64,000 bases of DNA. Origin: Eutreptiella sp. 'Long Island Sound 2002'. Its lineage: Eukaryota > Euglenozoa > Euglenophyceae > Eutreptiales > Eutreptiaceae. Within the stretch, counting starts at the first letter, position 1. Each line of letters begins with the position of its first letter. A program made the translations under genes and the position numbers. The stretch spans positions 18,125,612 to 18,189,611 of the forward strand of contig OZ038392.1 of assembly GCA_964036045.1 (NCBI GenBank), given 5' to 3'. Under the pieces are notes generated by a model. That model did no database searches and was not told where the DNA came from. It was given only the letters and a program-made list of their open reading frames with translations. Below are positions 32,319 to 39,404 of this stretch, in pieces.

Positions 32319-33173
32319 CTAGCGCAATAGATCGACCGGGAACCCCCCCATGACACCCTCTTCCTCCTCCTCCTCCTGCACGAAGACACGCCTCCTTTTA
32401 TCACGCATGTTGTCTACTGCATCCCTGGCCCGTTTTTGATTTTTTATCTCGCGCCGCGTGTGTTTCATTTTGTGCCATTCTCGCCTTGCCTGTTTTCGGA
32501 TGCCGTTTGTGACCTCGAACTTACCTGTTGACTTTAATACCACTAGGGGGTTACACAGGAAAAGTTCTGCATGAAACAGGCCACCGTCCTGGACCCTCAT
32601 AGGTCTATTTGCATAACCCGCCATGGTACCAGTGTTATCAAGTGCACAGAGACCACTCGTCATTATTCTGTCGGTTACTGTTACACTGTTACGCAGTAGT
32701 TCACCTGTTCCAACATCCGCGCACTCGAACGCGTTCAGTACTGCGGTTTGGAACTTACCCCGCAAAGGCTCCTGTAGCACGATGGACGAAAGGTATAGCA
32801 GGTGTTCGATTGTGTCACAGTGGTCAAGCGCCCATAGATGACAATCATCGGTGAATTCGAATTCGTATAACATCGGGTCGTTGTTGGGTGGGTGTTTTGG
32901 GTTAGGGTCGTTTAAACCCTGTGACTTGAAACTAATGTGTCTGTTGTTATTTTCGATGTACCGGGCTATCAACGCCCGTTTACAGTATCTCCTGGCCGTG
33001 TCCCGATCACCAAACCAGCGACCACCGCTTGCTTCCAGTCGGATTTGCTGTGAGAAGTAGGACGTCCCACCGTTCCAAACCCTCGTGCCCTTTGGGATGA
33101 CATACTTGTACCCGATGGGCACCCGTTTCGATACTAGCATTTGTCCATCGAACTCGTGATGGTTCTGATTCAT
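32319..33173 (-). CDS. Uncharacterised 284-residue basic-tailed protein
   Basis: ATG at 33,173. The N-terminal domain begins with YKYVIPKGTRVWNGGTSYFS, then GGRWFGDRDTARRYCKRALI. The K-G-T-x-(V/L)-(W/Y)-x-G followed by W-F-x-D-x-x-T-A pattern is one I associate with NCLDV-type proteins and loosely with ADP-ribosyltransferase-like folds, but no catalytic triad is evident. The middle is acidic/aromatic (YEFEFTDDCHLWALDHCD). The C-terminus is strongly basic (HTRREIKNQKRARDAVDN, DKRRRVFVQ) followed by seven Glu, suggesting nuclear or nucleic-acid contact. It is transcribed convergently with the membrane-gene cluster. Function unknown. Confidence 0.75.
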   Translation of the reverse strand: MNQNHHEFDGQMLVSKRVPIGYKYVIPKGTRVWNGGTSYFSQQIRLEASGGRWFGDRDTARRYCKRALIARYIENNNRHISFKSQGLNDPNPKHPPNNDPMLYEFEFTDDCHLWALDHCDTIEHLLYLSSIVLQEPLRGKFQTAVLNAFECADVGTGELLRNSVTVTDRIMTSGLCALDNTGTMAGYANRPMRVQDGGLFHAELFLCNPLVVLKSTGKFEVTNGIRKQARREWHKMKHTRREIKNQKRARDAVDNMRDKRRRVFVQEEEEEEGVMGGFPVDLLR

Positions 33174-33344
33174 GGTGTTTGGGTCGCTTCTGATCGGTGG
33201 GGTTTTGGGATGTTTTTTTAATATAGCTGCAATCCCCGCAAATGAAACACAGAATAGATGGATGACCTGATCCTGTCGAAATCAGCAAAGAGGGGGGGGG
33301 TTGACAGCAGACGAATATTGCACATTGTCCTTCAATGTAACCTA

Positions 33345-33480
33345 TGTCGGTCTGCCCCGGTCGCGCGCGCGCGGTGACGCGTGACCGCGCGCACACGCGA
33401 GGCACACACGTCACACAAACAAACCAAATATAGACACATACACACGCACGTGCATGACAATACAAACACAGATCAAGTGA
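33345..33480 (+). repeat. Repeated module, copy 1
   Basis: Starts with GTCTGCCCCGG followed by alternating CG, then cacacgtcacacaaac, caaatatagacacatac, and gcacgtgcatgacaatac. The same series occurs at 34,207-34,310. The opening 15 bp also match the last codons of the membrane gene at 31,962, so the module may derive from that gene's 3' end. No intact ORF here. Possibly a shared promoter or untranslated segment. Confidence 0.7.
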
Positions 33481-33601
33481 CTGAGTGGTAGTAGCTAGCC
33501 TTACGTGTTTTTTGTTGTTTGTCGTGCATCCACCGACAGATCCAATTAAAATGACCATCTTGAGTATTCTGCAGCAGCAATTTCGGATAACATTCATTTT
33601 C

Positions 33602-33621
33602 GAATGCGAGGCCTCGCATTC
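33602..33621. repeat. Perfect 20-bp palindrome
   Basis: GAATGCGAGGCCTCGCATTC equals its own reverse complement. The core gaggcctcgcaat recurs at about 33,667. Such a site could be an operator, a cruciform or a recombination remnant. Confidence 0.9.
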
Positions 33622-34066
33622 CATTTCGAAATATGCGCAAAGGGTATAGGTTCACAAATCGAAATGGGAGGCCTCGCAATAATGGAACAGAAAACAAGTA
33701 AATGGACAGATCCACCAACTACACAGCATGTACATTCCCTTGATGCGGCGCTGCTGCATGGGCGCCCATACAGGTTCCACCAGCATCTCCATTTTTCATA
33801 CTGTGGTCACTGCTGGCTTCACTGCCCAACAGCTATGGTGGCGGTTTGCGACTGGGTACCGCTGGTGTGATAAACAAGATAAATGTGGGACCAGCTGACC
33901 GTTACCGACAACCGAAAAAGCACAGTCGCGGTGGATTTGCGGGCAAATATCGATATGCGCGTGTCGCGTGTGCAGCGCTGTGCTGGCAAGAAAATTTATT
34001 TAACTGTAGCATCAAATGAGGTGCACCCAACCCCCGCCCCGTAAGAATAAACCCATCCAGAGCAAT

Positions 34067-34534
34067 ATGCTGCAACGGTGTACAATAATAGTGTGCCTCG
34101 TCCTTGCGGTCGCACTGGGCGGCGTCACGACCGGGCTCGACGCCGCGAAAACCACCTGCGTATTTATCCACGGGTACCGGTGGGGCTATACCCGCCCGAC
34201 GGACTACTGGGTCTGCCCCGGCCGCGCGCGCGACGTACACACGTCACTCAAACAACGCAAATATAGACACATACGCACGTGCATGACAATACCAACACAT
34301 ATAAGTGTGCCAAGTAAGGGTGTATCTATTTCTCTTTCCCCTCAGGCGCCATGTCCTTCTTTGCTGATGTATCAGACTTTGCGGATCCCATTCTGGATGT
34401 TACAGAGGGGCGTCCACCTGTATTGTCAATCCCCCAGCTTCCGTCACCGTTTACATCCTCACCCGCGGTCTATCCTTACACAACCACACCAGCGGGGCCC
34501 ATATTGGATCCATCAGTGCACATGCGGTACCTGA
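34067..34534 (+). CDS. Signal-peptide ORF, possibly first exon of next gene
   Basis: From the ATG at 34,067 the product starts with a clear signal peptide (CTIIVCLVLAVALGGVTT, cleavage likely after about residue 26). A short Cys/Tyr/Trp-rich stretch follows (TTCVFIHGYRWGYTRPTDYW), then the repeated module read as coding. After about 34,345 the frame runs out of phase over the next gene and is probably not translated. A 32-nt segment (34,314-34,345) beginning GTAAGG and ending in a pyrimidine tract plus CAG would, if spliced, join this ORF in frame to the 34,351 gene, giving a 461-residue secreted or membrane-targeted protein. Without splicing it would be a small secreted protein with a random tail. 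Confidence 0.5.
   Translation: MLQRCTIIVCLVLAVALGGVTTGLDAAKTTCVFIHGYRWGYTRPTDYWVCPGRARDVHTSLKQRKYRHIRTCMTIPTHISVPSKGVSISLSPQAPCPSLLMYQTLRIPFWMLQRGVHLYCQSPSFRHRLHPHPRSILTQPHQRGPYWIHQCTCGT
34207..34310 (+). repeat. Repeated module, copy 2, with TATA-like element
   Basis: Shares the GTCTGCCCCGG(C)CGCG start, the acacgtcactcaaac block, the aaatatagacacatac block and the cacgtgcatgacaatacca block with 33,345-33,480. An ATATAAG sequence at 34,299-34,305 lies 46 bp upstream of the 34,351 ATG and could be a TATA box. If so, the upstream signal-peptide ORF is a separate transcript. Confidence 0.5.
34314..34345 (+). other. Candidate 32-nt intron or 3' splice acceptor
   Basis: GTAAGG start, then TTTCTCTTTCCCCTCAG directly before GCGCCATG. 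The acceptor is a textbook polypyrimidine-CAG. The donor is good, but the length is far shorter than the 59-112-nt introns proposed elsewhere in the window. The acceptor may instead belong to an intron starting further upstream in a 5' leader. Confidence 0.4.
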
Positions 34535-35484
34535 CGTCGAACACTACTGTAACGCAGTGCAACGTCGAGAGAATTCTGGTTCACCCGATGGGCCATTGTC
34601 TGCTTGAATTGCGTTCAGGACATCGCAAACGACTATTTGATGTGCGGCAATTGTACGACTTGTTCTGTGCACACCCCGGAGACGCCATTGGCCTTTGTCG
34701 CGCATTGGCACGCCAGCAACCTGCACTGTACGTGCCCTTTGTTGTCACGTGGGATGGTCTGGATCGTATAACCGGCCCCGGTAACCATTCGATTGCACAG
34801 TCTGTTTCAACCTCATGTATCGCGAGAATTCCACGCCCGCCCCAGAGCCCCTCGTTACTACACTGGTTGCACAGCTCTGGTGGTCGTGATATCACACTGC
34901 CAGCCTTGCCGTCGTTTGTCTCCGGGCAGTGGCCACGCGTCATGGACATGTGTCAGTGTTCAGAGGTAATTGTGCCGGAATTCCAAATCTGCATGACGGG
35001 CCTTGGCCGCGGTTCCATGCGCATACGTTGGGCCTTGCGCCACAGTATAGGTTTCAAAAATACCATTTTTTTGTCTGACATTCCTCGTTTGTTAGTTGCA
35101 AATGCAACAGACCGTTTGCAGGTGGTTTGTGTGCTTCGGGAATTGAGAAATATGCTGCCTCTCAGGGCATTGCCTATTGATGGCTGGAATTTAATCCACG
35201 AGCTTTCGAGTGCCAGGGGTAAGCCAAGAGTTGGATCCTGTGTCTTCATACCCCATGGCGATCTTCGTACCACCACCACCGGTACAGGGGTGTGTATGGG
35301 TGTCCTGCGTGGTAAGTACCCCGCTGGTCTGAATCATTCTGCACCTGGTCACACCTGGGTTGAATACGGAACAGACAGGTGGTGCTATGAGGTGCCTGAT
35401 GACCTTGTGTTCGCCGCCCGGTGTGACGCAGAGATGTACCTGCAGAACGCCGTCGTGGAGGGATGGTGGATGTTACCAGCTTAA
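34351..35484 (+). CDS. Uncharacterised 377-residue protein
   Basis: ATG just after a splice-acceptor-like sequence. The N-terminal ~85 residues are Pro/Ser/Thr-rich and acidic (ADPILDVTEGRPPVL). A folded domain follows with several Cys/His (QCNVERILVHPMGHCLLELR; DLFCAHPGDAIGLCRALAR; MDMCQCSEVIVPEFQICMTG), and the C-terminus contains GHTWVEYGTDRWCYEVPDD. No membrane segment or known motif was seen. In-frame joining to the upstream signal-peptide exon is possible. Codon use is less GC-rich than in the 26-31 kb genes. Function unknown. Confidence 0.75.
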   Translation: MSFFADVSDFADPILDVTEGRPPVLSIPQLPSPFTSSPAVYPYTTTPAGPILDPSVHMRYLTSNTTVTQCNVERILVHPMGHCLLELRSGHRKRLFDVRQLYDLFCAHPGDAIGLCRALARQQPALYVPFVVTWDGLDRITGPGNHSIAQSVSTSCIARIPRPPQSPSLLHWLHSSGGRDITLPALPSFVSGQWPRVMDMCQCSEVIVPEFQICMTGLGRGSMRIRWALRHSIGFKNTIFLSDIPRLLVANATDRLQVVCVLRELRNMLPLRALPIDGWNLIHELSSARGKPRVGSCVFIPHGDLRTTTTGTGVCMGVLRGKYPAGLNHSAPGHTWVEYGTDRWCYEVPDDLVFAARCDAEMYLQNAVVEGWWMLPA

Positions 35485-35873
35485 TATACGCAGGGATGGT
35501 TTGATATTATGTCATTCATCTGTATCCTTGTACGCGGATGACTTTGATGGATTGACTGGTCACTGAAGGTCACTGAAGCAGATTCATAAAATTTTCTTTG
35601 TGTAATCTTTCCTTCTGCTTATTTGTTGGGTCGTTCAGCCCCTTTGCTGGGCGCCGCTGGTGTGCGTTGCCTTATTGCGGTTTACTTTGGGTGCAGGGTA
35701 CTTGTAGTTGTGCCAGTTCAATCTACGATACCCGTTTTTACATTAGGCGTGGTTATACCCAGTGTGATTGGACACTCTGGTTTACCGGAGAACCGATCTA
35801 GGCATTTTCTGTCCAACCCATCGTCACCTGACATGGGAAGTGGGTCGAGGGGTCGATGTTGTTGTCCGTCGAA
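35485..35873. other. Intergenic, two weak overlapping ORFs
   Basis: Two plus-strand frames (35,598-35,801 and 35,623-35,892) encode hydrophobic or Cys-rich peptides without ATG support in a good context. Neither is convincing. Confidence 0.4.
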
Positions 35874-36161
35874 TCAGAAGTATTTGCAGTAATTGGTAAT
35901 TGCCAGACGCCTGTATGCCACTTGTCCCCGGATTGCGACAAACTCTTGTACATCGACCGGTGACGGTGATGTGAGGATCTGGTTGACAGAATAAAAAACA
36001 CCCGTGTTTGCGAGACGGAAACGGCAAGTGAAGAACGAGGGTGTGATGTGAAAGTTTTCCCTTGTGATTCTGTCTGTAAATAAATAAATGACATCAAGAA
36101 CTTTCACACACAGACACCATCCGTACACCCTACCAGGGGTCAGAGGGAGAATACGTGGCAT
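35874..36161 (-). CDS. Uncharacterised 95-residue protein
   Basis: Starts at the ATG at 36,161 (MPRILPLTPGRVYGWCLCV); the open frame continues 11 codons upstream without ATG. The sequence is well balanced and protein-like (VIYLFTDRITRENFHITPSF, FRLANTGVFYSVNQILTS, VQEFVAIRGQVAYRRLAI), with predicted beta strands and no membrane span. It is divergent from, and its start overlaps, the GNAT-like gene on the other strand. No family recognised. Confidence 0.55.
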   Translation of the reverse strand: MPRILPLTPGRVYGWCLCVKVLDVIYLFTDRITRENFHITPSFFTCRFRLANTGVFYSVNQILTSPSPVDVQEFVAIRGQVAYRRLAITNYCKYF

Positions 36162-36697
36162 GTCATCCAACGGAAACGAATGAAACCTTTCCACACGATG
36201 GTCTGAAAGTTGGGATTATTCACACATCAGTCGATGATCGTCCGATGGTGATTTTCCACGTTTTCGATGAAGATGGTGAGATTGTCACCATGACAGACGG
36301 TGCACAACAGACACAAGTCGTATTACCCGTGGGTGGGCGCATAGCATACCTGCTCAACATTCTGGTTGTCACAAGGGGAGCTGGTTACGGACGGCGCGTG
36401 ATAGGGGCAATCCTACACTACTTGCGGTTGAAAAGCAGGGAAGGGTACCCGCACAAATACATACAGGCCGCTTGCCCAGCGGTACAGGGTGCACTGAGCC
36501 CCACGTGTACCTTCTACACCAGCATCGATTTCAAACCGGGTGCATCAAACAACCTGGGTATACACATGAACAGCGACATTGATGCCTTCACGCAGACAAG
36601 GCGAAAGCTGAAAGTTGACTACGACGCGGGGCGGTTGCGCTACGAACCAAGGGCAAGGAACTTACCGGTGAAACCCTTAGAGGGGTACAGCTTCTAG
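36155..36697 (+). CDS. GNAT-family N-acetyltransferase-like protein
   Basis: The central segment AYLLNILVVTRGAGYGRRVI matches GNAT beta-4 plus the acetyl-CoA pyrophosphate loop (R/Q-x-x-G-x-G/A), followed by a helix (GAILHYLRLKSREG). FYTSIDFKPG fits the beta-5/helix-4/beta-6 'FYxxxGF' region. Upstream strands (MVIFHVFDEDGEIVTM) fit beta-2/beta-3. It would transfer acetyl from acetyl-CoA to an unknown amine. The start is uncertain: the frame is open from about 36,092 with no ATG before 36,245, so translation begins at 36,245 (150 residues), at a non-ATG codon, or after a splice from a short upstream ATG frame at 36,088. The C-terminus is basic. Confidence 0.65.
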   Translation: MACHPTETNETFPHDGLKVGIIHTSVDDRPMVIFHVFDEDGEIVTMTDGAQQTQVVLPVGGRIAYLLNILVVTRGAGYGRRVIGAILHYLRLKSREGYPHKYIQAACPAVQGALSPTCTFYTSIDFKPGASNNLGIHMNSDIDAFTQTRRKLKVDYDAGRLRYEPRARNLPVKPLEGYSF

Positions 36698-36854
36698 TCG
36701 GTCGCACACGCACACGACAACCTTTTTATTGACCCTACATGACGGGCGACAGCCATTGATACGACTTTTCGCTATAGATACACGGGGGATCCTGTTCCCT
36801 TCCGTGTACGTACCCTTCGGTCGGAGTGTGTCTCTGTACCTGAAATGGTCATAA
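36678..36854 (+). pseudogene. Beta-gamma-crystallin-like motif fragment
   Basis: An open stretch without ATG ends at 36,854 and encodes LTLHDGRQPLIRLFAID then FPSVYVPFGRSVSLY. The last 13 residues (SVYVPFGRSVSLY) are identical to the long structural protein at 61.47 kb. The nucleotide differences over this stretch fall only at synonymous positions. The segment lies between the GNAT gene and a weak minus-strand ORF. It may be an exon of an unrecognised gene or the relic of a second crystallin-like protein. Confidence 0.6.
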
Positions 36855-37032
36855 TGGTGGTCACGGTACTGGCTGCGTCCGATGGCATCGGTTCGTCGAT
36901 GAAGATATCCGAATCGGAATCCGATACCGCGTCATGGAGGAGATCCTCGGTGTCGGGCACGAAATGACGACCCAGCACGACGGCGTGGTGACGCTCAGGG
37001 ACTGTAGGTGGTGGCAGGCGGCATACGAACAT
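36772..37032 (-). CDS. Possible small Asp/Ser-rich protein
   Basis: From the ATG at 37,032 an 86-codon frame encodes a Pro/His-rich start, an acidic SDSDSDIFIDEP stretch and a basic C-terminus. It overlaps the crystallin-like fragment on the opposite strand, where codon-level conservation favours the plus strand, so this ORF could be a shadow. Confidence 0.3.
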   Translation of the reverse strand: MFVCRLPPPTVPERHHAVVLGRHFVPDTEDLLHDAVSDSDSDIFIDEPMPSDAASTVTTIMTISGTETHSDRRVRTRKGTGSPVYL

Positions 37033-37515
37033 ACGAACTGGACCGCAATCACGCGGATTTTTCGTGTCGGACACATGACGACAATGTGTGTACCCTATAC
37101 GGCCTACCGTTTCCACGCGAAAACGCGTAACACGTCACCACCGGGTCCGATGCGCGCGCGCGACCCCACTCCACCCGTGACCGGTGCACGCGACACGGGG
37201 TGACGTACACAATACGTAGTACACTGGAAATGGACAACATAAACTGGTATCACGTGATATGTATCATATAATACAGGGGCCCGGAAGAAATGCACGAATA
37301 TAAACAACAAAACAAACGAACAACCAAACGAAGAAAAAAAGAAAGCGAAGTGGTGACCCCCTTGATTTTTTTTGTTGTTGTTGTTGTTGTGGACTGGGTG
37401 GTTACACAGAACATCATTCTACTCTGCGTATGATGGGCAAGAAAGGTGTTGTTTTTGTCGCGCTCGGTGATTTTGCTGTTTGCTATATGCGCAGTGTCAC
37501 TTTCTTACATTGAGT
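37033..37515. other. Intergenic, low complexity
   Basis: Contains CG-alternating sequence near 37,150, A-rich sequence at 37,300-37,350 and a (TTG)n run at about 37,371-37,390. It is the likely 5' region of the spliced chromatin-type gene that follows. Confidence 0.5.
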
Positions 37516-39048
37516 ATGCAGAGCGTCAACAGTCTGCTCTCGGGTATGACCGAGCCGCGCTTATCGGAGCTGCGCCGTCGTCTGGAGAGCAAGAGCGTAG
37601 ACTCTGGGTGCCACATCGACACACACGCATTCTTCTACATCCTGTACGACTGCGGCGTTATTGTGGATCACTGGTTGACCATACAGGTTGTGATGTCCGT
37701 CGTCGCATTCGTGGTGTATGCACGTCCACGCACACGCACACGCACACGCCGTGCACGTACACACAGGAAGTGATCCGCGTGTTCGGGACGACGACACTCG
37801 GCCTGATCAAATGGAGCGGGCTGCATCCGTCGTTTACTGTACCGGATCCCCTGGCGCTACCACCACCAGCACCCCTGGCGACCACGGATGAGTTCGTGCC
37901 ATGTCGGCACTGTGGCTACCAGAACCTTTACACGAGGCCCCGCTGCGTACGCTGCACAAAGCGGATTACAGAAGAAGCAACCGACGCCCCGGACTCCCAT
38001 GAACACAAAACCACCACACCAGTATGTGTTGTAGGTGGTGGTGATGAAGCGACAGCAGAAGAATCCTTGGGTGTGTGTATGTGGCTTCTTCTTGTGGCGA
38101 CGGCGCGTGCACACACCCCACCCACTCACCCCTTCCGCTGTGTTGTTCCGTTTCAGGTGGTGGCGACAACGAATCCAAAAACACACCAGATGAAGCAGTG
38201 GTGGCGGATGGCGACCCACAATCTGTGCGAGATGGTGAGGCGGAAGATATCGCGTGCACTACACCCATTCCCTCCACCGTCCCAGATGGCAACGAACCCA
38301 AAACTACACCAGATGAAGCGGCGATGGCAGACGACGAAACAGAAGAAGAACCAGATGACGACCCACCCCCGGCCGTTACGCGCTCGAGGGCCGCTGCGGC
38401 GGGATATCCCTTTGGGGTGTATCGGTTTCAAAGCACAAGCCCCCGGGATTGCGCAACGTGGTGCCCGTTGGGTCACCACCGGGGTATACGATTCAGTGGG
38501 TCCGATGTGACGATTGTCACCGGTGGGTGACGGTGGAATCACCTGTTGTCGATTTATCCCCCAGTCAGAATTGGACATGCAAGGAGAACACCTGGAATCC
38601 CAAATTGGCTTCCTGCTTCACGGGCAGTGACTTCGAGACCGCTTACACGGAGTGGTGGGTGAACACGATCAGTAGCATCAGACCAGCCGTCCTGCATGGC
38701 ACCATTCGTGGTAAGGTGGTGAACTGTTGGGGTATATATAACTCTGTGACACAGCTGGGGGGTTGGTCCACCGTATCGGCAAACGACTGGTATCATCACA
38801 TCATTCCCGATCACATCAACCAAACTGCGTCGGCGACCAGGCAGTTGTCCACCCTGTATATGCGGTACCTGTACGACTTCGAGTGTGCAAATTTCCTCGG
38901 TAAGCGTTACGAAACGGTCAGCGATGGACTGGCCCTGTTGTCACCAAAACCCAAACGGAGACGCGTGGACCATCCCCAGACTCACCCCCAGATGGTGTTT
39001 TCAAGTGGCCGTTCCCCCTACGTCACGTGCGGCGCTAAAGCCACATGA
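37516..39048 (+). CDS. Spliced RanBP2-like/CW zinc-finger and ARID protein
   Basis: Proposed exons: 37,516-37,686; 37,767-38,070; 38,157-38,374; 38,434-39,048, giving about 435 residues. The first two introns (80 and 86 nt; GTTGTG...ACACAG and GTGTGT...TTTCAG) keep phase exactly and remove frame changes. The third (59 nt) is less certain and could be a frameshift instead. Domains in order: a short N-terminal region; a RanBP2-like zinc finger (CRHCGYQNLYTRPRCVRC); a long acidic linker; a CW-type zinc finger (WVRCDDCHRW ... NWTCKEN ... LASC) near 38,490-38,630; an ARID domain (GIYNSVTQLGGWSTVS, NDWYHHIIPDHIN, LSTLYMRYLYDFE) near 38,660-38,890; then a basic nuclear signal (KPKRRRVD). CW fingers read methylated histone H3K4 and ARID binds DNA, so a chromatin-bound regulator is expected. 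It may be a host gene at the island edge or a captured one. Confidence 0.75.
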
Positions 39049-39264
39049 CCCGGCGAGAATGCCGTCGGTGTACACTGTTTTCCTTTCATCTGTCTGCTGT
39101 CATTGCTATACACGGCCGCATTTGGTCTTCTAAGATATTCGTTTGTCCCGTCGTGTGTCAACGGGACACGACGTACGTCAACACAGGACGAACACGTTGA
39201 TCGGATCATCTATCATCTATTCTGTGTTTCGCTTGCTTACAGGGAAGGAACGCGTTGGTATTGG
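39049..39264. other. Short spacer, no gene
   Basis: Downstream flank of the ARID gene. No coding signal stands out. Confidence 0.4.
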
Positions 39265-39290
39265 CCTAACCCTAACCCTAACCCTAACCC
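39265..39290. repeat. Interstitial telomere-like CCCTAA tract
   Basis: Four consecutive CCCTAA units, followed by C-rich and A-rich sequence and, 110 bp later, by the TTACCTAA satellite. Confidence 0.8.
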
Positions 39291-39404
39291 CCACCCCACC
39301 CCAACAAAAAAAAACCAACAATGAAACGGACAGTGATCTACGTCGTCGTCCGTAACCACACCAGTGACCACCCGAAGAACGGACGTGTGACGAATGGCAT
39401 GTGT

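Larger units (their letters stand above)
33174..34066. other. Gene-poor spacer with palindrome and repeated module
   Basis: Holds a G-run (33,291-33,300), the repeated module at 33,345-33,480, a perfect 20-bp palindrome at 33,602-33,621, and one weak 88-codon ORF (33,604-33,870) that starts inside the palindrome and is not supported by other evidence. It could be a regulatory or recombination region. Confidence 0.5.

Noticed and set aside
37446-38510. 354-codon unspliced ORF
   Set aside because: It starts with a non-ATG codon and reads through two introns (CA-repeat-rich translation); the spliced model explains the zinc fingers and ARID better.
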